Origin: Zhengitettix transpicula
Lineage: Eukaryota; Arthropoda; Insecta; Orthoptera; Tetrigidae
Assembly: GCA_037074705.1 (NCBI GenBank)
Contig: CM073594.1
Coordinates: 76,757,009-76,821,008 of the forward strand
DNA: 64,000 nucleotides
Direction: 5' to 3'
A program made the position numbers and the translations under genes. Below the pieces are notes generated by a model. That model did not search any database. It was not told the DNA's origin and worked only from the letters and a program-made list of their open reading frames with translations. Shown here in pieces: positions 1-11,400 of this stretch; position 1 is the stretch's first letter; each line of letters starts with the position of its first letter.

Positions 1-87
1 CATTCGATGAAGTTGCCCAACTAATTCAATAGCTGTTAAACCCCAGTAAATTCCAGACATCCTAAGGTATTCTGTCATGCAGTATTC
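1..87 (-). CDS. RABGGTB: Rab geranylgeranyltransferase beta subunit, second visible coding exon (partial, runs off window)
   Basis: Read on the minus strand from a splice acceptor (TTACATTTAG, plus-strand 88-97), this exon gives 29 codons beginning E-Y-C-M-T-E-Y-L-R-M-S-G-I-Y-W-G and ending Q-L-H-R-M at base 1. The YLRMSGIYWGLT block is characteristic of the catalytic beta subunit of Rab geranylgeranyltransferase (GGTase II). With the alpha subunit and Rab escort protein, this cytosolic enzyme attaches geranylgeranyl groups to C-terminal cysteines of Rab GTPases. The reading frame joins the exon at 404-511 in phase 0, giving D-E-Y|E-Y-C as in animal orthologues. The zinc ligands and prenyl-binding barrel lie beyond the left edge. 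The two-exon match is clear; the rest of the gene is not visible. Confidence 0.93.
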
Positions 88-318
88 CTAAATGTAATAA
101 AATAGCACCATGATTAAAAATAAAAACTAAGAAAAATTCTACTGAATATTTACATTATTATAATTACTAAGCATTAATAATAAAAATACATTTTTGGAAA
201 TTATGCCACTATATGTGTATATATTTATATTTTAATTTATTTTCTGCTCAGTCCGACTGGACCAACTGTTGATTTTAGGGTATCAACATTATTCTGTCTA
301 TTTCCTATCAAATGTATG

Positions 319-366
<48 letters not shown>

Positions 367-403
367 TAGAAATTTAAGTTAACTTTATGGGTTTAATACT
401 CAC

Positions 404-511
404 ATACTCATCTTTGTTAGCTCCGTAAGATGCAATATAATCCGAATGTTTCTGTAAAAGCAACTGCTTGGGATGATTATCATTTATTACAACGTCTTTA
501 ACTGGAGTAGC
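404..511 (-). CDS. RABGGTB: Rab geranylgeranyltransferase beta subunit, N-terminal coding exon
   Basis: On the minus strand a polypyrimidine acceptor (TTTTTTCAG, 512-520) opens a 108-nt exon of 36 codons, ended by the donor GTGAGT at 398-403. The peptide starts A-T-P-V-K-D-V-V and contains L-L-L-Q-K-H-S-D-Y-I-A-S-Y-G, the well-conserved N-terminus of RABGGTB. The initiator methionine is not in this exon. In animal orthologues only one to a few residues precede the T-P-x-K-D segment, so a tiny first coding exon should lie further right on the minus strand (above 520). I could not place it. The gene is transcribed leftwards, divergent from Mextli. Confidence 0.92.
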
Positions 512-1030
512 CTGAAAAAAATTATAATATAACAATATATTTGCTGTATTCTATTAATATATATATATATATATGATTCACGTATTTATGTATGTAAATG
601 TATATGGCAGATAATTTTACCATTTTCCAGATAAATTAAAGTTCAGTTTTGCATAATATTAAATAGTATGTGTTATTAATCCGTTTTGTAATATTGTACC
701 ATTCAAATATTGTTTGAGGTTATATTTCTTGACATTTTCACAATCAAACAGCTGGAGTACTAATTTACAACAACCTTTGATCAAAGATTATAAGGTAATG
801 TATACTCGTAACGTAAGTTTTGAGTCATTCGAAGTTCCTGATGGGAAAATCCCTTAACTAGTAAAGTTATTATTAATTCTGTGACTTTTACTTTATACTA
901 TCCTTTTGCCTTGTTTGCTTCTTGGCACTTTATTACTGTATCACTGTCAAAAATGAAAAATATACGTGTTTTGAAAAATTAATAATAAAAATAGCCAAAT
1001 ACAGACAAAAGTAGTGATGATATAAATACC

Positions 1031-1182
1031 ACATAACGTCACTGGAAACTTTGTACCTTTCTTCAGGTGCCTACAAAGGCTTTTGAGTTTTTCGACTATA
1101 TTGTGTAGTTGTGTCGCTCAAAGCTCTTGTTTTTAGGTTTTAGCACCTGAAGAAAGGAACAAAGTTTCCAGAAACGTTGCGA
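1031..1182. repeat. Inverted pair of hammerhead-bearing repeats, family C
   Basis: Two cores face each other: minus 1031-1070 and plus 1143-1182, both with GCACCTGAAGAAAGG and a GTTTCC helix II half. The minus core has GTGA where GAAA is needed; the plus core is intact. Flanks (TCCGTATTTGGCTGTTTATC, TATAAATACC) match the copies at 42.75-43.02 and 46.45-46.63 kb. Confidence 0.75.
1143..1182 (+). ncRNA. Hammerhead-ribozyme-like motif, family C
   Basis: GCAC | CTGAAGA | AAGGAAC-AAA-GTTTCCA | GAAA | CGTT | GCGA. Core boxes intact. Helix I is decayed (GCAC against GCGA) compared with 46509-46547. Confidence 0.5.
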
Positions 1183-2043
1183 GGTATTTATTTTACCATT
1201 TCTTCTGTCCGTATTTGGCTGTTTATCTTATTATTAACATTATCACTGTCGTTCAAAATATCGGTCTGGTTCAGTCTTCTTGTCATTGTTGGTTTCCTTT
1301 CTGCTGTGTTACTACAGTTTACCTGGTTTAACTTGGCTCTTTCCTTCATGTAATAGGCTTTATTCTTACATGGAAGGACAAAATTAATCGACCTACCAGG
1401 TTTCGGTTTTCGTAGATTTTTTGGAGTTGAAACTTTGTTTCGTATTTCGACCCATTTGTTGCCGGGGAGCCGACGTGAAGAGAAGCTAATTATTGTGCAT
1501 AATTCAACCATTGTTGTGCCACTCAGTATCGCATTGTTTCTCGACCACCCCTGCGCATCTAGTCAAACAATAGCTTCTCAGTGTTTTTGTTGTGAGTTTT
1601 TTTACTGATTAAAAGTGAATGCTTCTATTCTATACGAGTCAGTAATTATACTTTATAGTTATTTTTATTTTAAAACAATCCGGACGTAAACTAACGATTC
1701 ATCGACAGCGGGACTTCAGTTTACTGGTCCTTGCGGAATTGTACTTGTTAAAAATTTGCATATTGCAACCGTGCAATATGGAACCAATGAAAATTCTCAA
1801 AGCCAGCAAAGGAATCAAAAGTAAGATTCCTGAAATTAGCCGCATGTACGGAAAAGCTTATCGATGACGATTGTGGCGAAAAAGGAAGTAATCAGCGATG
1901 CTAATGTAGTAAAAGGCGTGAATATACGAACGAAACAGAGATCGTATACATTCGAAAACCTCGAACATTTATTAATTTAGATCAATAAAAAACACTAAGT
2001 GTTTCGAAGGCCACGCTTATCTCATTTAAACACGCTAGTGACG

Positions 2044-2420
2044 ACTGCTAATGCACATAATGATTTTAAGGCTGGCAGAGGCTGTTTCAAGAGGCACACT
2101 GGCACACACAGCATTGCGAGGAAAGAAAAAATTGTGCTCGACTTTGAAATGGTTATGTAGAGGTTGAAGGATTCATTCCTCAACAAAATATTTCATTGTA
2201 ACGACACAGGCTTATTTTGGAAGAGAATGTCAAAAAGGACATTCATTACAAAGGAAGAAAAGGTACTGCCAGGTTATAAGCTCATTAAGGACAGACTAAC
2301 CTTTTTATTTTATCGTAATTGTAGCGGTTATTGTAAAATGAAGCCATTACTGGTTTACAATTCCGAAAATCCGAGAGTATATAGTAGAAACATTGCTATT
2401 AAAAGTAATTTTCTTTAACA
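2044..2420 (+). pseudogene. Tigger/Jerky-type (pogo superfamily) transposase fragment
   Basis: Plus strand reads A-G-R-G-C-F-K-R-H-T-G-x-H-S-I, matching the end of a CENP-B/Tigger HTH domain, then after about 20 codons with a stop reads N-K-I-F-H-C-N-D-T-G-L-F-W-K-R-M-S-K-R-T and K-D-R-L-T-F-L-F ... K-P-L-L-V-Y-N-S-E-N-P-R. The first DDE aspartate is in C-N-D-T-G-L-F-W-K (C-D-E-T-G-L in typical members). The rest of the DDE domain is missing. Related traces may begin near 1780. Confidence 0.8.
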
Positions 2421-2515
2421 TGGACATTAGTTATGAAATCACGGTCAAAAAGGCAAATTTTCATAGAGCGGATGACTAGAGTGTTTGGCCTCCAGAATTA
2501 TTATTTATCCCTTAA

Positions 2516-2714
2516 GCTGGGTTCGCACGGCCTGTGATTTGACGAGCTAATCGTTTCTGGAGGTTCGTACTCTTATGCCACACGTTTCCCAAGGCACATG
2601 GCTTTGCAAATCTCGAGTCATCATGAGCCATATCGAGTGATGAACGTTTCCACGACTAAAGTTACGACAAATTTCGAATCAGACTTGCGAAGTCACAGAC
2701 CGTGGGAGCCCAGA
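2516..2714. mobile_element. MITE, 199 bp, TTAA target duplication
   Basis: TTAA|GCTGGGTTCGCACGGCCTG at the left and, inverted, CGTGGGAGCCCAGA|TTAA at the right; TIRs about 25 bp with several mismatches. TTAA duplication is typical of piggyBac and Kolobok elements. Confidence 0.75.
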
Positions 2715-3600
2715 TTAAGCGTCTCGTGCACGTCCAGGTTTGGTAGATTCATGGATAGCAGGGTTGTCTCAAATCTGTGCATATCTTTCCTCCCTAATAA
2801 ACATCAATCACCCTGCCCACGAGTCGGAATGTTATCTTAATTATCACTTTATTTTATTACTTTATACGAATGGAATGTTTGAAACAGGATTTGACTTGAC
2901 AGAAACAGGAGTGATCTTTAAGAGACTTCTGAAAAAACATTTTGAACTTCATGCCTGCATTAACTCATTAAATAAGGCCTGAATGGGAGCAACAAGGTGA
3001 TAGTAAAAGTTGACAAACGATGAGACATTAATAATTAATTTTTAATAAAAATTTCTTCCATGGTTTTTTGAATTTTTGTTTTAGATTCATATGTATAAAG
3101 TGACCAGATCTTCAGTTAGTAAGTTTCCAAAAATATTTAATTTGATAAATGTGTTTTGAATAAATTTTAAAATGCATTGTCTGTCTTATATACTCGTTTT
3201 AACCGAAAATGAATCTGATTTTTCAGACGAGGGCTAAGATAAATTAAGTGTATTTATTCCCGTGTGGAGTAAGGAACAGGAATTTGTTTGGGAAAATCAT
3301 CAACGCTATGCTGTTGCAGGTTGTGATTGCAGCTTATTCGATGTCAATGTTTTGTCTATTTTGGACAAAATTAAAGAGGTGACAGATCCTTTTGGATATT
3401 GTTTTTGTATAGTACATTGTTCCACTGACTGGAGCTGGTTGATGTGATCCAAAATAATTAATTACATTGGTCGTTTATTAATTTATTGACTTTACATTAA
3501 TTTATATGTGTATTTATTATTAAATTACGTATTTCCTCCACATATAGTATTGACGTTCCGACGGATTATTAGCAACACACACACACACACATACATATAT

Positions 3601-3646
3601 CCTTAGCCAACGTTTATATATATACGAGTGTTAACGTTGGCTAAGG
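3601..3646. repeat. Perfect 14-bp hairpin
   Basis: CCTTAGCCAACGTT (3601-3614) and its exact inverse AACGTTGGCTAAGG (3633-3646), separated by 18 nt. The function is unknown. Confidence 0.8.
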
Positions 3647-4319
3647 CCCTAAGGCTGATTACATTTTTTTTGTTTTTTAGTTATTTTGTTACACGTCTTT
3701 GCTTTAGTGTCTCTGTCAGTTAAGCGAAAACATCTTTGAACGAAACCGAGTTATTTTTACTCGAAATATAATTTTGGTGAGTTTGTTTGATTGGGCATTT
3801 TTTTTGGTGTATAAATTAATTGAACATTTTGTTTATTTTCAACAACCTCCGGTTCAATTGATGACAAAGTAAATGAAAATACCTAATGTCTCGGAATAAA
3901 GAGACAAGTATACATCAATAATGGCCTGTTTTTCCATACTTTGATTATTTTATAGTAATTCGCGGTCCTAATTTAAGTTTTGTACCTCTATCTTATTGAA
4001 GAAGTGTATTTGTTCATAATTGAAAGTTATTTCAATTGACCATAAATTGAGTGTTTGTGTCACAACATTGGGTAGTTAGGAACATGTCAAAATTTCATGA
4101 ATTTATGCCTCCTTACCCAAGACATCATGACCACACATATGTCCCGCCATTTATACATTGTATATATATATCTATATAAACAAACTTTCATACAGTATGG
4201 ACCTATGGGTTACAAGCACAACTTTGTCACATATGTGCGCTGATAACTCTGTTCTTAAATTCTGGCCTACTTGCAACACAGTATCTTTCTCCTCCCATAA
4301 ACAAAGCATTTTTAAGTAT

Positions 4320-4565
4320 TATTAGGATATATATAGATAGAGACACACACACACACATAGTGAAGATATGACATTTTCAAAATAAATGTGATATTAGTAT
4401 GGAAAGGAAAGTAAGATAGTTTGTAGCTTACCTGAAATTGAAGCTCAGAGTAGCCACATGGGACCAAAGGGAGTTCTTGAAATTTTCGGAGGCTGTCAAC
4501 CTCCTCCTTCAGGAAGGAGTGTTACACCATTCTGTGCACAGTCTGCAGCCAGCCAGTGTAGATAA
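4320..4565 (-). repeat. pLTR family A with mutated hammerhead
   Basis: Matches the palindrome arm order (GGTATGGAAAGG, GCTTACCTGAAATTGAAG, TTTTCGGAGGCTGTCAACCTCC, GGAGTGTTACACCATTC). The core on minus (4476-4516) is CTGAAGG, A9 changed. Confidence 0.75.
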
Positions 4566-5366
4566 TAAAAAACGGCAGATATACTTAAGTACACATATAC
4601 AATACCATAAGACTACTTTTGTTGTGCAGACCAATGATATTAATTATTAAGCTTCTGAAATACAGTACATAGCCTATTTTAGTTGAAACCATTCTATGTG
4701 AGATTTATAGGTGAAGTACACTGTAACTTTAACCATACTAATTTCATAATGTTGTAACATGTAAATAATTTAAACTCATATAAGTAAAAAGTATACTGAC
4801 CTTAAGGAAGGAGGTAAATGATCAACAAAAACAACAAATTTTGAGGAAAAGTAGACTGTAATTGACTATTTTTTCAACTACGTGGCATCTTTCTGTACAA
4901 TATTGTAAAGCTCAGTTTCGTGTAGTTACCCCATGCTCAAGTTTCTTAATTAGGTTGAATTTCTGGTTAATTGTTATAACTACACCCTTCCTTTTCTGCT
5001 CCAATATTCATTTAAATTATTGAAGGACCAGTCACAATAATAAAGAAACAATACTTACGGCACTTTCTCACACAAAAACTTAAATATTTTCCCACAAAAC
5101 TAAACTGCCGACTGTCTTAACAACAATACAGTTCAGTGAAAGAATTGACCTCTTCTTTCAACAGTACTCTTCTTTCTACCTTTATTACTTATTGACAAGT
5201 GCATTTGTTTGGTCTTGCAGCATCTTTTTTGCTGCAGTTGAACCATATAGTGGTTAAACTGTGTAGATAACCATTTGTGTCTATATAAACACACAATGTT
5301 AGGAACTTTAGTTTGGTGACAAAGTCGCATGAAAGCATGGACAGTGAGGAGAGATCGAAAGAAATA

Positions 5367-5402
<36 letters not shown>

Positions 5403-5404
5403 TA

Positions 5405-5540
5405 TCTGCTCTAAGTTCCAACAAGAACAATTTGGAGCAATGCTTCACACTGACCCTTACCCCCTGACTCATTAGATGACGAACTCTACATTGGTAAGTC
5501 ACCTTTCAATACATCTTACAGTCTAGGCAAAGTCTCTATT
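5405..5540 (+). pseudogene. Penelope endonuclease C-terminal scrap
   Basis: AACAATTTGGAGCAATGCTTC and CACACTGACCCTTACCCCC in order resemble the N-N-F-D-Q-Y-F-T-L segment of the 8955 PLE, followed by CCTTTCAATACATCTTACAG (Q-H-V-L-Q region). Confidence 0.55.
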
Positions 5541-5914
5541 TGGCATCCTCTAATATATTAATAATGTAGTCATTTTTAATACATTAGAGCATTAAAATAT
5601 TGCATTTATTTACACAGGGGCTTAAGTTGATAACGTGTGTGGGCAACTTAATTGATATGACAACTATTGTATGCTGCATTGTTTCCTGTTTATGCTGAAA
5701 GAACCTGTTGATACAAGTGATATATTAATGTTCTCTGTGTAATCAGTATATGATCTTGGTTTATAGAGTTTTCTCTATTTTTATTCAATTGCTAAGTGGT
5801 ATAAATATCACATTAATTATATTTCTTAATTAACTGTAATGTAAAGTTTATACTTACTGATTATTTAATATATAATTTTATCTGGCTTTGTATTATTTTT
5901 GTTTTAGATCAAAC

Positions 5915-6035
5915 ATGGCCACTCAAGGCTTGACAAGAATCACGAGGACAGTTAAAAAGCTTGAGAAACCTCGGCCTTTAAAAATACCCCTTGGCCAAAA
6001 CCGAAATTCTCTAGTGGATGGCCGTATTAGCTCTG
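5915..6035 (+). CDS. mxt: Mextli coding exon 1 (ATG exon)
   Basis: Coding starts at ATG 5915 in an exon that opens at 5908 after TTTTGTTTTAG, so an untranslated exon lies upstream. It encodes about 40 residues, M-A-T-Q-G-L-T-R to G-R-I-S-S, rich in K, R and P. Donor G|GTACAA at 6036; phase 1. Confidence 0.85.
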
Positions 6036-8431
6036 GTACAATCATCTTCGTCTTTCTTTGTCTCAAATTTAATTCAAATCTGCTTATTTTGGATTTTTTT
6101 CTAGTTGGTGATATAATGGCACTAGCCGAAGAAGTTTCCACATATATATGTAATACTGAATATGAAACGAATTTACAACTTAGTATTATTAATCTATGCA
6201 ATAATTTAAAAGCTTATGGACAGCAGTTGGAGACAGTATACAAAGGTAATTTGTTACTTTTAATTGTTGATACTGCTCTGGCAGAGCAGAACTTTCAATT
6301 TGCTTAAAATGTTCTTATTTCTTTTTGAACAATAAAATTATTAATTTATCAGGTGAATTATTAAAGTTTGTAGTAAAAAAATCTGCATATAAGATGTTTC
6401 TGGTTGTAAATTTTTTACTTTTTTACCCCAATATTACAATTGCCGGTTTTTCAATACATTATTAAATACATTATATTTTTATAGTAGCTTTGGATGGCAT
6501 TACCAATCATTTTCTATCGTAGTCAAAACAAATTCATGAAAATTTGTGCATTTCAATAGTTACAGAATTAAGGCATGAACACCTTATCAACCATTCTTTG
6601 CCTAAATCTGTCTTTTGTTAGTTTCGTGTAAAAGGTTGTGTATTTCAATGCCTTAAGTATTTTCATTATAAGATATCTTTTGCAAACATCCATAAAGTAA
6701 ATAAACTTAAAGTTAGATAAAGATGACACATTTATAAAATATCGGTAATTTAATTCTAATTTCTCAAATATAATTACCTATTTTTCAATATATATCTCTA
6801 AATAGTTTCTTTTTCAAGAAAACTACAAATAAAGTACTACTAATAATATTAATCTGTCTTCTTTTTAAATAAATTAGAAAAACTCCAGCCTATTAGTAAG
6901 ATTTTTTATAAAATTTAAAACAATTTAACAAACACAATATTTTATTTGTAATTGTAATTGTATCTGTAATCTTCAGTTGTACATTTCAATTAAATTATTA
7001 AACAAATGAACAAGTTTAAATTGTATGTTTTCAAAAATTATAAAATTTGTTCTTAGCCTTATTAATTTGTAAATTATGTTATCATACTTAATTTTAATAT
7101 ATTTGTAAATAAAATGTGATGGGTCAGAATTTAGAAGGATATTAACAATTTTGTTAAGGTTATCTTTATAATATCAATGATAAATAATTTGACTGCCTTG
7201 TGTGCTACTTTATGAACCTTGTCTTTTTTGTATGCAAAGGGGTGATTAAACATGCAATTAAGGACTCTTCTTGAATATGTGCATTTCTAAACCAATTGGT
7301 AAATATATTTTGGTTTCAATGGATGACCAAAATATCCAAAAAGTTAAGAGAGTAATCCATCTAAATTTTAAAAGTGAAGTTTAATTTAAGATGGTAATTA
7401 TTGATAGTACTGAGTAAATTGTTGAGGTGAATTTTGGGAATGATGCAAAATGTCATCCACATATCTGAAATATCTTAATGGTTTAAATTCTAATAAGGAA
7501 AGTGTCATTACTATTTCAGCAAAAAAAAAAAAAAAAAAAAAAATGAAGGATTTCCCATGGGGGAGACACTCAATTGATGATAATATAAATTGTTAAATGA
7601 AAATTATGTGGAATTAAAAATGACATTGATTAAGATATGGGTTTCAGGTAAAGCAATTTTTGTTAATTTGGAAAAATTGTCATATCTGTTTTTGAAACTT
7701 TGTTGAAATAATTCTTATTTAAGAATTAAATAGGGAAACAACATCTAAAAATACTAAAATGTGATCATTAGCTACAAATATGTTTTTTAAATGGTTAACA
7801 AATTGCAATAAATTTTTGACAGTTAAATTGACTTCTTCATTTAGACCATCTTTGAAAAGATTGTGCAATAAACTTGATATATTATGAAGATGGCTGTTGA
7901 TAGAAGAAACAATAATTCTGAATGATAAATTAAGTTGGTGAATTTTAGGGAGTGCATAAGCTCTGGGAATATTGTTACATTGGGCAAATGAAACACTCTA
8001 ACATCTCAAATCACTGAGCATGGAAACAATTTGAAATTAACTGCCCAAAATGGTTCAGTTGGGTCCAAACATATTTATTTTAAAACAACATTTCGATTGA
8101 CACAACGTAAATATTTCAGATGAATGATGCAAATATTATTCCAGACTAGAGATGGGTGATCGAGAACTGACTCAAAAACCTATTTTGGAAAGTTTAACAG
8201 TGCTGTGTGGTTGGCTATTTGTTCAGGGAGGGGTCTTTTTGTTTGTCCTGTATAGAATTCAGGGCAGGGTCTACAGTTAATTTGGTAAATGGTATGGGAG
8301 AGGAGAGGCATCCTTCTGCCTGCTTTGAACATATGCTTTTCTATGAGCATGATTCTATGCCTGAGCATATGAATTTGCATAAAGCGTAATCCTCCTATTT
8401 CTCCTATTTATTTCTATCCTTCCTTATTCTC

Positions 8432-8495
<64 letters not shown>

Positions 8496-11400
8496 AATAG
8501 TAAGAATGTGACATTGTCAAAAATATTGGTATGGAAAGGATAGAGAGATAGGTTGTGGCTTACCTAAAAGTGAAGTGCGGTGTCGCCATGAGGAACTGAA
8601 GGTTGTTCTTCAAATTTTTGGAGGCTCTCAGCCTCCTTCTTCAGGAAGGAGTGTTACACCATTCCGTGTACCGGCCGGCTGCGGACTGCGGAGATTTGAC
8701 CGCCGCACGGCCAGTAGCCCATAAACAATCAACACCCCCACCAAGCCACTAACTTTCTCTCTCAGGGGAAGGTTGTGGCATAGGAAAGGTTAGGATACAG
8801 ATCATTCATACAAAGCATCCCATGTATACATGTATGCTTGAACATACAAATACACATGAACATGCACACACACACACACACATGTATGCATACTTACACA
8901 TACATACTCACATGGTCTCGTGAAAGAGGGGATGGTACGTAGGAAGGGCACTAATTACAGGATGTTGAGTCCAGGGCTTTGCCTGGACTGCAAGACATGT
9001 TGGAAAGATAGTTCCCATAGATGGAGTTCTGCTTCTGATGAATCGGGGGGTAGAGCTTTAAGGATGGTGAGTGTGAAGTATTGGTCGAAATTGTTTATGT
9101 TGTGGTTTTGGGCATGAGAAGCTACTGGGAATTGGATTTTAGATAGTTTGACAGTGCTGCGGTGGTTGGCTATACGTTCAGGGAGGGGTCTTTTGGTTTG
9201 GCCTATATAGAAGGCAGGGCAGAGTCTGCAGTTAAATTGGTAGATGGTGTGGGAGGAGAGGCAGGTGATATTTTCTTTGATTTTGAATGTTTTTGTGTGA
9301 TTATGAAAGGTTGTGGTGGGCTGTAAGATAGGGCAAAAATGGCATCTGCTCCTACCACAAGGTTTGCAACCCGGCAGGGGTGGGCGGGTGGTGGTGTGGG
9401 TTTTGCAATGGTGTACAAGTAAATTTCGGAGGTTGGGTGTGCGTCTGAAGGCAACCCTTGGGCAGGTGGGGAGTATAGTGGGGCGGATGATTTTCAATTC
9501 AGGGTTCGATTGCAGTCCAGTGTAAGCTAGGCGGAGAATGGAATTGATTTTTTGTAGTCCAGGGAAGTAGGTTGTCGTGAGGGGTGGACTACTTTTTTTG
9601 TTTTGGACAAGAGTGGGTGTGGTTGTGGTTATTTGGAGGTTTGATAGGGCCCGGGTTATCTGTTTTTGGAGGAGGTCGCTGGGATAGTTTCTGTTGATGA
9701 AGGCATTAAGGATCGGGTTGGTGTAAGAGGCGAGGCTGTTCCAGGTGGAGCAAATACGTGCTCCCCTGAGGGCTAGACTATATGTGGTGTGGGTGGCAAC
9801 TAGTGAAGTGCAAATATTGAAGTGTGTTTGTAGGTTTGATGTGGACAGATGTGTTGATCGTGCCCGAGCTCAGGTGTACGTCAACATCTAGGAAGATAAC
9901 TTTGGCTGGGGAGTGGTTCCTGGTGAATTTAACGGGGTGTTTGGTGTTCAGGGTGTGGAGAAATTCGGATAGGGAGTCTGGTCCGTGAGTCCATAGCATG
10001 AAGATGTCATCTATGAACCTGAACCAGGCCAGGGGTTTTAATGGGGAGGAATTTAGGTGGGCCTGTTCCAGGCGTCCCATGAACAGGTTGGCGTAGGAGG
10101 GGGCCATCCGGGTGCCCATAGCTGTGCCACTGGTTTGATGGTAAATGTTGTCCTGGAAGGAGAAGTAATTTCTGGTGAGGACAAACTGGGTAAGGGAAAC
10201 CAGAAAATTGGTGGTGGGAAAAGAATTTTGAGGTCTGCGGGACAAGAAGTGTTCAAGTGCCGCTAGTCCATTGGCATGGGGAATATTGGTGTAAAGTGAC
10301 ACTACATCTATAGTGACCAAAAGGGTGTCAGGTGGAAGAGGTTTTGGTAGTTCGTGGAGACGGCGTAGGAAGTGGTTGGTGTCTAGGATGAATGAGGGTA
10401 GGTTTTCTACTATTGGTTGGAGGGACTCATCCACCAATGCAGAAATCCTCTCAGTAGGGGAATTGTAGCCGGCAACTATTGGGCGGCCCGGTATATTAGG
10501 TTTGTGGATTTTGGGGAGCAAGTAGAAGGTGGGTGTTCTGGGTTTTTTGGGGGTGAGGAGTTCAATGGAGGCTGATGATAATTTTTGAAGTTTTCCATGT
10601 GAACGGACAAATTGGTCTATTTCTGAGTTGATGGCCGGATTGGGGTCAGTATGTCTGTTGTTTTATTATTATTGGCTTATTACTGTTGCTTTTTTTCTAA
10701 AATAATAGATCAAATTAAGTAATCACGTTATTGAAGTTGCCTATTAATTTACATTATTTTCTCATCAATTTCTTGTTTCTTTAAAACTTTTCCTTTGACT
10801 AAATTGTTTGACTTTATTTTTTTTATCCGTTACCCTACATAGATAAATGCTTTCATTTGAGAGTTTCTTTTTCATTGTTCAATATTTACGTTTCTTTTAA
10901 TTTTAGTCTTTTATGTCTGTTAACCAATAATAATTAAAAAATGGGATGATACAAATAAACCATGAGTTATAAAAAGTATGTTTCCTCTACAGTTTGTAAA
11001 ACTCTTCATGTAATGTGCTTTATGGTTTGTCTGCATCTGATCATTTAATTATTATTATTATTTTGTTTGTGATTTTTATTATATCACATGGTGCAAACCA
11101 TTTGTATTTCTTGATTTGTTTTATAGATCAGTTAGATAGAGTTTTTGTGACATTTCGAAATGGATCTAGAGATGAAAATTTGGACTACATTTCACGTATC
11201 CATTTGCTCGAAATGATAGAATTACGGGCTAGAAATTGGTTGGTCAATGAAGAACTCAATAATTACTACAGACCTAAGCTGGGTGGAATTGATGTAAGTT
11301 GATTATAAGTTTACTTCTTATTGTATTATATTACTTGCTATAAAACATATTTATTAACAGACATGTGAATTTCTATTTGATGGCAAAGTGAAATATTTAG

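Larger units (their letters stand above)
512..5907. other. Intergenic region between RABGGTB and Mextli (head-to-head)
   Basis: This span must contain the RABGGTB first exon and promoter and the 5' untranslated exon(s) of Mextli, because the Mextli ATG exon opens with a splice acceptor. I could not place these exons or a core promoter. What is visible is repeat material: an inverted hammerhead pair (1031-1182), a Tigger-like transposase fragment (2044-2420), a TTAA-flanked MITE (2516-2714), a short hairpin (3601-3646), a pLTR repeat (4320-4565), (TA)n at 5371-5398 and a Penelope endonuclease fragment (5405-5540). Confidence 0.7.
8955..10653 (-). mobile_element. Penelope-like retroelement (PLE), nearly complete, 5' truncated
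   Basis: A reverse transcriptase followed by a GIY-YIG endonuclease, the diagnostic PLE layout, on the minus strand. Homology begins abruptly at about 10653 (N-P-A-I-N-S-E-I-D-Q...), so the 5' part is missing, and it ends at a TAG after G-L-N-I-L at 8955. The two domains are in different frames; one shift at about 9780 separates them. A second copy (30090-30800) has extra bases at the corresponding place, which suggests a small deletion here. Relative to the other PLE copies in the window it is by far the best preserved. A family A pLTR repeat lies downstream at 8500-8700. Confidence 0.92.
6246..11126 (+). other. mxt: Mextli intron 2 (4.9 kb): Penelope remains, SINE, pLTR repeat
   Basis: The intron holds an old Penelope copy on minus (7240-7990), an A-tract (7520-7542), an endonuclease fragment (8180-8290), a SINE body (8285-8425), (TA)n (8433-8492), a mutated hammerhead pLTR (8500-8700), (CA)n (8866-8882) and the near-complete PLE (8955-10653). 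6310-7240 and 10660-11120 are AT-rich with nothing recognised. Confidence 0.8.

Noticed and set aside
325..362. Poly-Tyr/Ile open frames over (TA)n runs (also 5371, 17341, 36183, 37755)
   Set aside because: Microsatellite translation artefacts.
1188..1511. 107-codon open frame on minus, basic composition
   Set aside because: No recognisable domain, and it overlaps the flank of a family C repeat. It might be part of an old element ORF, but I cannot support it.
4466..4516. Active hammerhead in the pLTR at 4.4 kb (and at 8.6, 16.2 and 37.98 kb)
   Set aside because: Essential core bases are changed (A9 or G12), so these copies are listed as repeats, not ribozymes.
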